Source: Lepidurus packardi (Eukaryota > Arthropoda > Branchiopoda > Notostraca > Triopsidae). Taken from it: a DNA stretch of 64,000 bases. Positions 21,201 to 31,700 of this stretch are shown in pieces. Every line of letters begins with the position of its first letter. Position 1 is the stretch's first letter. A program made the position numbers and the translations under genes. The notes under the pieces are model-generated. The model was not told where the DNA came from. It worked only from the letters and a program-made list of their open reading frames with translations, and did no database searches. The DNA is taken from the NCBI GenBank assembly GCA_023053545.1, contig JAKZAN010000166.1, forward strand, positions 1 through 64,000, in the 5' to 3' direction.

Positions 21201-23690
21201 TCGTTGAAATATGCTTGTAATTTTACCTGAAATTTCAATGAAATTTCTTTGAAATTTGATTGTAATTTTAACTGAAATTTCCTCGAAATCTTATTGAAAT
21301 TACACTGAAATTTCATTGAAATTTCGTTGAAATATGCTTGTAATTTTACCTCAAATTTCAATGAAATTTTCTTGAAATTTGCTTGTAATTTTAACTGAAA
21401 TTTGCTTGTAATTTTACCTGAAATTTCTTCGAAATCTTATTGAAATTACACTGAAATTTCATTGAAATTTCGTTGAAATATGCTTGTAATTTTACCTGAA
21501 ATTTCCTCGAAATGTTATTGCAATTACACTGAAATTTCATTGAAATTTCTTTGAAATATGCTTATAATTTTACCTGAAATTCCAATGAAATTTCCTTGAA
21601 ATTTGATTGTAATTTTACCTGAAATTTCCTCGAAATCTTATTGAAATTACACTGAAATTTCATTGAAATGTCGTTGAAATATGCTTGTAATTTTACCTGA
21701 AATTTCAATGAAATTTTCTTGAAATATGCTTGTAATTTTACCTGAAATTTCCCTGAAATTTGCTCGTAATTTTACCTGAAATTTCTTCGAAATCTTATTG
21801 AAATTACACTGAAATTTCATTGAAATTTCGTTGAAATATGCTTGTAATTTTACCTGAAATTTCAATGAGATTTCCTTGAAATTTGCTTGTAATTTTACCT
21901 GAAATTTCCCTGAAATTTACTTGATTTTACCTGATATTTCTTCGAAATCTTAATGAAATTACAGTGAAATTTCATTGAAATTTCGTTGAAATATGCTTGT
22001 AATTTTACCTGAAACTTCAATGAAATTTCCTTGAAATTTGCTTGTAATTTTACCTGAAATTTCCTCGAAATCTTATTGAAATTACACTGAAATTTCATTG
22101 AAATTTCGTTGAAATATGCTTGTAATTTTACCTGAAATTTCAATGAAATTTCTTTGAAATTTGATTGTAATTTTACCTGAAATTTCCTCGAAATCTTATT
22201 GAAATTACACTGAAATTTCATTGAGATTTCGTTGAAACATGCTTGTGATTTTATCTGAAATTTCAATGAAATTTCCTTGAAATTTGCTTGTAATTTTAAC
22301 TGAAATTTCAATGAAATTTCCTTGAAATTTGCTTGTAATTTTACCTGAAATTTTTTCGAAATCTTTTTGAAATTACACTGAAACTTCAATGAAATTTCCT
22401 TGAAATTTGCTTGTAATTTTACCTGAAATTTCCTCGAAATCTTTTTGAAATTACACTGAAATTTCATTGAAATTTCGTTGAAATATGCTTGTAATTTTAC
22501 CTGAAATTTCAATGAAATTTCTTTGAAATTTGATTGTAATTTTACCTGAAATTTCCTCGAAATCTTATTGAAATTACACTGAAATTTCATTGAGATTTCG
22601 TTGAAACATGCTTGTTATTTTATCTGAAATTTCAATGAAATTTCCTTGAAATTTGCTTGTAATTTTACCTGAAATTTTTTCGAAATCTTATTGAAATTAC
22701 ACTGAAACTTCAATGAAATTTCCTTGAAATTTGCTTGTAATTTTACCTGAAATTTCCTCGAAATCTTATTGAAATTAAACTGAAATTTCATTGAAATTTC
22801 GCTGAAGTATACTTGTAATTTAACCTGAAATTTCAATGAAATATCCTTGAAATTTGTTTGTAATTTTACATGAAATTTCCTCGAAATCTTATTGAAATTA
22901 CACTGGAATTTCATTGAATTTCGTTGAAATATGCTTGTAATTTTACCTGAAATTTCAATGAAATTTCCTTGAAATTTGTTTGTAATTTTACCTGAAATTT
23001 CCTTGAAATTTGCTTGTAATTTTACCTGAAATTTCCTTGAAATTTGCTTGTAATTTTACCTGAAATTTCCTCGAAATCTTATTGAAATTACACTGAAATT
23101 TCATTGAAATTTCGTTGAAATATGCTTGTAATTTTACCTGAAACTTTAATGAAATTTCCTTGAAATTTGCTTGTAACTTTACCTGAAATTTCCTCGAAAT
23201 CTTATTGAAATTACACTGAAATTTCATTGAAATTTCGTTGAAATATGCTTGTAATTTTACCTGAAACTTTAATGAAATTTCCTTGAAATTTGCTTGTAAC
23301 TTTACCTGAAATTTCCTCGAAATCTTATTGAAATTACACTGAAATTTCATTGAAAATTCGTCTAAATATGCTTGTAATTTTACCTGAAATTTCAATGAAA
23401 TTTCCTTGAAATTTGCTTGTAATTTTACCTGAAATTTCAATGAAATTTCCTTGAAATTTGCTTGTAATTTTACCTGAAATTTCCTTGAAATTTCCTTGAA
23501 ATATGCTTGTAATTTTACCTGAAATTTCAATGAAATTTCCTTGAAATTTGCTTGTAATTTTACCTGAAATTCCCTTGAAATTTGCTTGTAATTTTACCCT
23601 AAATTTCCTCGAAATCTTATTGAAATTACACTGAAATTTCATCGAAATTTCGTTGAAATATGCGTGTAATTTTACCTGAAATTTCAATGA
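18215..23690 (-). repeat. 123-bp satellite, block 3
   Basis: Continuous satellite of the same orientation between the MITE-like insert and LINE-B. It contains an exact 680-bp tandem pair (described separately) and the longest satellite reading frame of the window (21895-22590, 231 codons, minus strand). Several local variants with acttgattttacctg spacers are confined to parts of this block and blocks 4 to 6. No other sequence is seen. It ends with gaaatttcaatga (23678-23690), the left target duplication of LINE-B. Confidence 0.95.
19741..21100. repeat. 680-bp tandem duplication within the satellite
   Basis: The segment 19741-20420 is followed by a copy at 20421-21100. I saw no mismatch in the lines I compared over most of the length, including private variants such as cctcaaatttcaatgaag and tcattaaaatttcg. 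The 680-bp period is not a multiple of 123, so the exchange was out of monomer register. The match breaks near 21106. Confidence 0.85.
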
Positions 23691-24073
23691 GAGTTCGGCC
23701 TGAGCAGTTGAACGTACTGGATGTGTTTAGGTCTCAACTGTGTAGTTCCCAAACACCCCAAATTACAAACTGAACTTATTTAATCAAAAGTGTCAGTGCC
23801 TTCTTTATGCAATATTGTTACAAATCGAACTTCTCACCACCTTCCAACCATGTAACAAAAGTCTTCTCACCGCCTATTTAGGCAGAAGACTCTTGAAACT
23901 TTGTGTTCTAAGACGTGTTGTCATCGTTACACTGTGTTGTGTTGATTTCGTTACTCTTTTGGTTACATTGCAATCAGACTCCAGTTTGTTCATTTCATTT
24001 TACTCCTACATCTTCAATCCCGAACACGTCCCCAACCCTTTCCATCACACTGCTGACGTCATCAAACCTTGAA
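23691..24073 (+). other. 5' UTR of LINE-B
   Basis: 383 bp from the left target duplication to the first in-frame ATG of ORF1. An open frame extends upstream to 23915, but it starts at GTG and its translation is hydrophobic and unlike the other ORF1 proteins, so I place the start at 24074. Confidence 0.65.
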
Positions 24074-25453
24074 ATGGAATCAGAAATAGAAATCGATGAC
24101 CCGCTTATACCTGTTATACCAGTTGAATCCTTTGAACCTGTTTTTTCCGTTGAACTTGTTCCATCTGTTGAACCTACATCTGCTGAAGAAAACCAAACCA
24201 ACCTACTAAAATGTAACTCATGTGGAATCCTTTTCGAAAAAGACAGACCAAACGTCAAAAATTGTCAAGAATGTCGTCACAAACCCCATTCCCACAAAAG
24301 ACCAAACTCTCCAGGCGAAGAAACTACTCGAAAAAGATCATTCTCAATTGATGATTTCCTCTCCAAAAGGTTAGACTCTTTAACGGATTTAATCCTAAAT
24401 GTAGTTGAAAAACAAAACCTACTCCTACAAGAAAACACTGAACTGAAACGTTCCCTAAACATCCTGATCCAACAAAACTCAGACCTAAAATCTGATCTTG
24501 AAATCTCTAGACAAGAAAGAAACTCCCACACTTCCACCAGAACTATAACCGATCAGAAAGAAGAACCTCCTAAAGAAACAGCTTGGTCTCAGATTATAAA
24601 AAAAAATGGCAAACTCAGAACCTCAAAACCGACAGAACAAACCTACAACTCTGCAACCACATCTCAACAATCCACCTCCAAATCAAACTCAACCTTCCAA
24701 GAAAACTCAGAAATTGAAGAAGCCACCTTGATTCTCCAACAACTTGACGAAGAAAAGGGTAATAAATTCATCCCAAGAAAAGACCTCTTATCAATCTTGG
24801 AAAAAGACATAAAAAAACTCAACCAAAACGCCCCAATCCCCATTTTCGTTCGGAAAACAAAAACAAAAAAACTTATTCTTACTTAAAAAAACCGCGAAGA
24901 AAAACAAAAATCAAACGAAATCTTGGCTGAAACCTCCTTCTCCGAATTAGGACCCGTCAAAGCTGTAAACAGAAAACCAAACCTTCAGATTGTGATTCAC
25001 CAACTCCCCACAGATGAAACCCCTGAAGACATCTGCTCTCACCTCAGCGACAAAAACTCTAGTCTCAACATTAACTTTCAAACCAATCACTTCAAACGGA
25101 TTAACCCTGGCAGCACTAAAAAATTCTGATCTGCTTGGTACACCTGCTCATCACTAATAGAAAAAACTAAGCTTCTTTCAGGCGGAGCCCTAATCGCCTT
25201 CAACTCAACAGTTCAAGTCGAAAATGTTAGACCTCCTTTAATTACCCAATGTTATAAGTGTCTAGAATTTGGCCACCTCTCCTTTTTTTGCCCCAAAAAG
25301 ATTACACGATGCGGCAAATGCGCCGATCTCCAACATGATATTAAATCATGTACAAACTCCCGCTTAAAATGCTCCAACTGCAGAGGTAACCATACAGCCT
25401 TCGACCACTCGTGCCCATCAAGAATAGCAGCTATCAAAAAAGCCGCCAAATAA
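24074..25453 (+). pseudogene. LINE-B ORF1 with two in-frame stops
   Basis: ORF1 of 459 codons in a single frame, interrupted by TAA at 24884-24886 and TGA at 25127-25129 and ending at TAA 25451-25453. The architecture matches LINE-A ORF1: N-terminal CX2C-X13-CX2C at residues 47-67 (CNSC...CQEC), RKRSFSIDDF, a leucine/glutamine-rich coiled coil (VVEKQNLLLQENTELKRSL), FSELGPVKAV, IVIHQLPTD, then zinc knuckles CYKCLEFGHLSFFC, CGKCADLQHDIKSC and CSNCRGNHTAFDHSC. The nonsense codons sit at positions where the related ORF1 proteins have sense codons, so both look like point mutations. This copy cannot make full-length ORF1. Confidence 0.88.
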
Positions 25454-25482
25454 CCTCAAAACAAGCAAAACCAAAACCCCTC

Positions 25483-28476
25483 ATGTCTCAAACTCAATGT
25501 AATTCCTCTTCTTCTCATTCCACCAATATTCTAATTCATAATATCCGAAAAAACAAGAATCAACTTTTTGAAACACTGCGTGAAGCACACAACCACAACT
25601 CTCACGTAGCTTTTATTCTCGAACATCCAACTAATTTTAACTTTACAACAATTTCAAACTTCCAAACCACTAAACCTGACTCTTCATATATTGGTACTAT
25701 TAGCTTCAAAGATAGTTCAGCCCATCACATTGAAATATTAATATCTCGAGAACTTTACTCTCTAACCAAAATATCATTCAAAAACCATCTTCCCATAATT
25801 CTTGTTACAATCTACAGAAGACATACAAATGAAGTCTCATCTCTGCTTACTGAAATCTGGAAGGAATTAGAAAAGATAAATGCTTACATAATTATCTGTG
25901 GCGATTTCAATGCCCATCACTGGCACTGGGAGGCAAAAAAAATGGATAAACCTGGCCTTCAGCTATTCGATTTTATCACTTCCTTAAACTTAATCCTCCT
26001 AAATAAATGGAATGTCCCTACATTCATGAACGAAAAGGGCGAATCCTCCACAATAGACTTAGTTTTCGCTTCTTCTGAAATTTCCCACCTTCTTCACCTT
26101 CGTCTTCTAGATAACCCTGATTTTCTAAACGAATCTGATCATAAAGCTATCCTCCTAAAAATCAAAGCCCCTTTTGTTGAATATAGACCCGAACAATGGA
26201 ACTACAAACTGGCCAACTGGGAACTAATCAACAACACTTTATCAGAACTAATAGAAAATAATAAAAACAAATTATTTTCTCTGAATAGTCCCAAGGAAAT
26301 AGATGTTTCCACACAACTTTTAACTAAACTCCTTACCGATACAGCCAGCAAGTATATCCCAAAAATCAATTCAATGAGAAAGAAAAATCCTTGGTGGACA
26401 AAAGACCTAAACCTCCTTAGAAAACTAACAGCACAACACCTAAAATTGTATAAAAAGTCACCAACCCAAAACAATGAAAGAACTTGGAAAGATGCTAGGA
26501 ACTTATACACTATGAAATGTCGTCAAACTCGAGCGAACTATTGGCAACTAAAAATGAACACTCCTGACTCTAGAATTCTCTGGAAATTAGATCACAAATT
26601 TCGATCAAACGCAAACAAAAACTCATTAGACCAACTACTAGATGATAAAGGAAAATCTTTTAAACAGATTACTGACAAATTAGACTTTCTAACTCAAAAA
26701 ATGTTAGATCTACCAGCTCCGATCACCTCAATCCCTCAAATTACTGTACAAAAACAGGTGCATAAAATTGACCATCTATACATTACTAGACAAACAAGTT
26801 TCGCTCTTCTGGATTACGAACAACTATCAGAACTAATTAAAAACCTTCCCCTCTATAAAGCCTCTGGCGAAGACAATATACAACCAATACTCATTAAAAA
26901 GACTTGGCTATCCATTGGTTATGCTGTAACTGCACTATTTAATTCATCCATAAAATTATCTTATTTTCCTAAAGCCTGGAAATCGACCAAAATTCTCCCA
27001 ATACCAAAACCAGATAAAAATGACTATTCCTCCCACAATAATTTTCGTCCCATCGCCCTACTATCTCATCTTGGCAAAATCCTAGAAAAATGCATAGCCA
27101 AAAAAATCACAGACTACCTAGAACAAAAAAATATCCTATCAGAAAACCAATGGGGATTTAGAAATCAAAGATCTAGTGTAAATGCTATGCTAAACTTCTC
27201 AGATAATATCCTTCATGGTTTTGATAAAGGTAAAATTACCACGGCCCTACTACTAGACATTCATGGAGCGTTTAACAATGTCAACCATGCAGTTTTACTT
27301 CAAAAGGCAAGAAAGAAAAAGATCCCTATCAACCTAATCAACTGGCTTAAGAGCTTCTTAGATAATAGAACAGGATATAGCACATACGGTCCTTACACAA
27401 GTCAAAATTTCCATTTAAAACAGGGCGTTCCTCAAGCCTCGCCCCTCTCCCCTATCCTCTTTCTAATCTACATTGACGATGCATTGAAAATTATCAAAAG
27501 TAAAAGATTAACAATTCAGGCTTTTGCAGACGACTTACTTCTTTTGATCAGTGGCAAATCAGAAAAAGGTAATATTAAAACCCTCGAAAAAGCACTAAAA
27601 GACATAGAAAAGTGGAGTGAACATGTAAAACTTACTTTCTCGAAAACAAAAACTGAACTCATAAACTTCTCAAGGAAAAGAACTATACAAAATCTACCAC
27701 TTAAATGGGGACAAGAAATCATTCCTCGAAAAGATGAAGTGCGCTACCTTGGAATTATATTCGATTCAAAATTAAATTGGAAAAAACACATCGCCCACCT
27801 ATCCTCAAAAGGCCACTATATCTTAACCAGACTAAAAAAATTAACTAACTTCCTTCCATCTATAAAAACTAATCAATTAAGAACTTTAGTTCTAAGCATC
27901 TTTTACTCCAAATTACTTTACGGATTACCTGCTTGGAGTAATGTTAAACTCTCTTCATTTCCACCCTTAAGAACACTCCACAGAAACGCACTCCTCCTCA
28001 TCACTGGTGCTCTGAGGACTACCCCAACTTCAGCTCTACAGATAGAAACAGGAGTACCCCCATTGGATCTTTTACAATTAGAAAGAATTATAAGATTTGC
28101 CCACAAAACAAACACCGTAACCACTTCAACTCCCATACATAAACGGTATACCTCATGCTCACTCTTTATCGAAATGACAAAAAAACAAAACCCTCTTCAA
28201 AAACGCCAACAAGAAGACATTAAAAAATCAATTAAACAAATCATTTTACTGAAATGGACAGAAGAGTGGAATACACAAATCTCGCCCCTCCACGATTTAA
28301 ACATCAATCCTTACTCAAAACCTATTTGCAAATCTAGTCATGCACACAAAATCATATCTACACTCATCCAATTAAGAACAACACACTTCCCCACAAAATC
28401 ATATTTATTTCGGATTAAAAAAACCTCTAACATGATTTGTCCTTGCACTAACTACTTTTTCATTGCCCACTGTTAA
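25483..28476 (+). CDS. LINE-B ORF2 (endonuclease-reverse transcriptase), C-terminus damaged
   Basis: 997-residue frame from ATG 25483, 29 bases after the ORF1 stop (an open frame extends upstream to 25411). The N-terminal AP endonuclease has TIYRRH, CGDFNAHHW, SSTIDLVFAS and NESDHKAI. The RT has FRPIALLSHLGKILEK, motif A LLLDIHGAFNNVNH (D592; N598 where LINE-A and -C have D), motif B GVPQASPLSP (A652 where the others have G) and FADD at 681-684. The frame ends prematurely after CPC. The remaining C-terminal residues continue in another frame from about 28461 to TAA 28614-28616, after loss of part of the terminal Cys/His motif. Family length would be about 1040 residues. The metal-binding Asps appear intact. 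Activity is doubtful. Confidence 0.9.
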   Translation: MSQTQCNSSSSHSTNILIHNIRKNKNQLFETLREAHNHNSHVAFILEHPTNFNFTTISNFQTTKPDSSYIGTISFKDSSAHHIEILISRELYSLTKISFKNHLPIILVTIYRRHTNEVSSLLTEIWKELEKINAYIIICGDFNAHHWHWEAKKMDKPGLQLFDFITSLNLILLNKWNVPTFMNEKGESSTIDLVFASSEISHLLHLRLLDNPDFLNESDHKAILLKIKAPFVEYRPEQWNYKLANWELINNTLSELIENNKNKLFSLNSPKEIDVSTQLLTKLLTDTASKYIPKINSMRKKNPWWTKDLNLLRKLTAQHLKLYKKSPTQNNERTWKDARNLYTMKCRQTRANYWQLKMNTPDSRILWKLDHKFRSNANKNSLDQLLDDKGKSFKQITDKLDFLTQKMLDLPAPITSIPQITVQKQVHKIDHLYITRQTSFALLDYEQLSELIKNLPLYKASGEDNIQPILIKKTWLSIGYAVTALFNSSIKLSYFPKAWKSTKILPIPKPDKNDYSSHNNFRPIALLSHLGKILEKCIAKKITDYLEQKNILSENQWGFRNQRSSVNAMLNFSDNILHGFDKGKITTALLLDIHGAFNNVNHAVLLQKARKKKIPINLINWLKSFLDNRTGYSTYGPYTSQNFHLKQGVPQASPLSPILFLIYIDDALKIIKSKRLTIQAFADDLLLLISGKSEKGNIKTLEKALKDIEKWSEHVKLTFSKTKTELINFSRKRTIQNLPLKWGQEIIPRKDEVRYLGIIFDSKLNWKKHIAHLSSKGHYILTRLKKLTNFLPSIKTNQLRTLVLSIFYSKLLYGLPAWSNVKLSSFPPLRTLHRNALLLITGALRTTPTSALQIETGVPPLDLLQLERIIRFAHKTNTVTTSTPIHKRYTSCSLFIEMTKKQNPLQKRQQEDIKKSIKQIILLKWTEEWNTQISPLHDLNINPYSKPICKSSHAHKIISTLIQLRTTHFPTKSYLFRIKKTSNMICPCTNYFFIAHC

Positions 28477-28799
28477 ATAAACCTAGAGCCATCTTACTTA
28501 GAACGCTAAGTCAAACCAAACTACATTTCAAACCCGAACAAATCCTAACTAACCAAAAAATCTCAATCCCAATCACCAATTATATCAATTCCGCAAAAAA
28601 AATCTTAAAACTTTAAAATAAAAGTATAACAAATGCATTATTTAAAAGTTCCTTTTAATCAAATGACATTTTTCTAAATATAATATTCCTGGTACGAAAG
28701 CCTATGTAAAACAAACAGAAATAGTCAATAAAGAAGAGGCAACGAGCTATGCTCAAGCCCCTATCAAATTGGAAAAAAAAAAAAAAAAAAAAAAAAAAA
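28477..28799 (+). other. Displaced ORF2 tail, 3' UTR and poly(A) of LINE-B
   Basis: Through 28616 this encodes the frame-shifted ORF2 C-terminus (LLNKPRAILLRTLSQTKLHF and beyond, matching the tail of LINE-A and LINE-C ORF2). An AT-rich 3' UTR follows with AATAAA at 28727-28732 and then 27 A residues starting at 28773. Confidence 0.75.
28727..28732 (+). promoter_or_regulatory. AATAAA polyadenylation signal of LINE-B
   Basis: Canonical hexamer about 40 bp upstream of the A tail, at the expected distance for LINE transcript 3'-end formation. Confidence 0.55.
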
Positions 28800-31700
28800 G
28801 AAATTTCAATGAAATTTCCTTGAAATTTGCCTGTAATTTTACCTGAAATTTCCTCGAAATCTTATTGAAATTAAACTGAAATTTCATTGAAATTTCGCTG
28901 AAGTATACTTGTAATTTAACCTGAAATTTCAATGAAATATCCTTGAAATTTGTTTGTAATTTTACATGAAATTTCCTCGAAATCTTATTGAAATTACACT
29001 GAAATTTCATTGAATTTCGTTGAAATATGCTTGTAATTTTACCTGAAATTTCAATGAAATTTCCTTGAAATTTGTTTGTAATTTTACCTGAAATTTCCTT
29101 GAAATTTGCTTGTAATTTTACCTGAAATTTCCTTGAAATTTGCTTGTAATTTTACCTGAAATTTCCTCGAAATCTTATTGAAATTACACTGAAATTTCAT
29201 TGAAATTTCGTTGAAATATGCTTGTAATTTTACCTGAAACTTTAATGAAATTTCCTTGAAATTTGCTTGTAACTTTACCTGAAATTTCCTCGAAATCTTA
29301 TTGAAATTACACTGAAATTTCATTGAAAATTCGTCTAAATATGCTTGTAATTTTACCTGAAATTTCAATGAAATTTCCTTGAAATTTCGTTAAAATATGC
29401 TTGTAATTTTACCTGAAATTTCAATGAAATTTCCTTGAAATTTGCTTGTAATTTTACCTGAAACTTTAATGAAATTTCCTTGAAATTTGCTTGTAACTTT
29501 ACCTGAAATTTCCTCGAAATCTTATTGAAATTACACTGAAATTTCATTGAAAATTCGTCTAAATATGCTTGTAATTTTACCTGAAATTTCAATGAAATTT
29601 CCTTGAAATTTGCTTGTAATTTTACCTGAAATTTCCTCAAAATCTTATATTAATTACAGTGAAATTTCATTGAAATTTCGTTAAAATATGCTTGTAATTT
29701 TACCTGAAATTTCAATGAAATTTCCTTGAAATTTGCTTGTAATTTTTCCTGAAATTTCCTTGAAATTTCCTTGAAATATGCTTGTAATTTTACCTGAAAT
29801 TTCAATGAAATTTCCTTGAAATTTGCTTGTATTTTTACCTGAAATTTCCTCGAAATCTTATTGAAATTACACTGAAATTTCATTGAAATTTCGTTGAAAT
29901 ATGCTTGTAATTTTACCTCAAATTTCAATGAAATTTCCTTGAAATTTGCTTGTAATTTTACCTGAAATTTCCTCGTAATCTTAATGAAATTACAGTGAAA
30001 TTTCATTGAAATTTCGTTGAAATATGGTTGTAATTTTACCTGAAACTTCAATGAAATTTCCTTGAAATTTGCTTGTAATTTTAACTGAAATTTCCCTTAA
30101 ATTTGCTTGTAATTTTACCTGAAATTTCTTCGAAATCTTATTGAAATTACACTGAAATTTCATTGAAATTTCGTTGAAATATGCTTGTAATTTTACCTGA
30201 AATTTCGATGAAATTTCCTTGAAATTTGCTTGTAATTTTACCTGAAATTTCCCTGAAATTTACTTGATTTTACCTGAAATTTCTTCGAAATCTTAATGAA
30301 ATTACAGTGAAATTTCATTGAAATTTCGTTGAAACATGCTTGTAATTTTACCTGAAACTTCAATGAAATTTCCTTGAAATATGCTTGTAATTTTAGCTGA
30401 AATTTCAATGAAATTTCCTTGAAATTTGCTTGTAATTTTACCTGAAATTTCCTTGAAATTTCCTTGAAATATGCTTGTAATTTTACCTGAAATTTCAATG
30501 AAATTTCCTTGAAATTTGTTTGTATTTTTACCTGAAATTTCCTCGAAATCTTATTGAAATTACACTGAAATTTCATTGAAATTTCGTTGAAATATGCTTG
30601 TAATTTTACCTGAAATTTCAATGAAATTTTCTTGAAATTTTCTTGTAATTTTAACGCAAATTTCCCTGAAATTTGCTTGTAATTTTACCTGAAATTTCTT
30701 CGAAATCTTATTGAAATTACACTGAAATTTCATTGAAATTTCGTTGAAATATGCTTGTAATTTTACCTGAAATTTCCTCGAAATGTTATTGCAATTACAC
30801 TGAAATTTCATTGAAATTTCGTTGAAATATGCTTATAATTTTACTTGAAATTTCAATGAAATTTCCTTGAAATTTGATTGTAATTTTACCTGAAATTTCC
30901 TCGAAATCTTATTGAAATTACACTGAAATTTCATTGAAATGTCGTTGAAATATGCTTGTAATTTTACCTGAAATTTCAATGAGATTTCCTTGAAATTTGC
31001 TTGTAATTTTACCTGAAATTTACCTGAAATTTACTTGATTTTACCTGAAATTTCTTCGAAATCTTAATGAAATTACAGTGAAATTTCATTGAAATTTCGT
31101 TGAAATAGGCTTGTAATTTTACCTGAAACTTCAATGAAATTTCCTTGAAATTTGCTTGTAATTTTACCTGAAATTTCCTCGAAATCTTATTGAAACTACA
31201 CTGAAATTTCATTGAAATTTCGTTGAAATATGCTTGTAATTTTACCTGAAATTTCAATGAAATTTCTTTGAAATTTGCTTGTAATTTTACCTGAAATTTT
31301 TTCGAAATCTTATTGAAATTACACTGAAACTTCAATGAAATTTCCATGAAATTTGCTTGTAATTTTACCTGAAATTTCCTTGAAATTTGCTTGTAATTTT
31401 ACCTGAAATTTCCTCGAAATCTTATTGAAATTAAACTGAAATTTCATTGAAATTTCGCTGAAGTATACTTGTAATTTAACCTGAAATTTCAATGAAATAT
31501 CCTTGAAATTTGTTTGTAATTTTACATGAAATTTCCTCGAAATCTTATTGAAATTACACTGAAATTTAATTGAATTTCGTTGAAATATGCTTGTAATTTT
31601 ACCTGAAATTTCAATGAAATTTCCTTGAAATTTGTTTGTAATTTTACCTGAAATTTCCTTGAAATTTGCTTGTAATTTTACCTGAAATTTCCTTGAATTT

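Larger units (their letters stand above)
23691..28799 (+). mobile_element. LINE-B: full-length-sized Jockey/I-group LINE, + strand
   Basis: 5.1-kb LINE on the plus strand inserted in the satellite: 5' UTR (23691-24073), ORF1 (24074-25453), ORF2 (25483 to about 28616), 3' UTR and a 27-A tail (28773-28799). A 13-bp repeat gaaatttcaatga flanks it (23678-23690 and 28800-28812). Because that string is part of the satellite consensus, the duplication is plausible rather than proven. It has the same domain plan as LINE-A and LINE-C but diverged, AT-rich sequence. The 5' end gagttcggc resembles that of LINE-C (gggttcggc). Lesions: two nonsense codons in ORF1 and a small deletion with frameshift near the ORF2 end. 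Confidence 0.92.
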
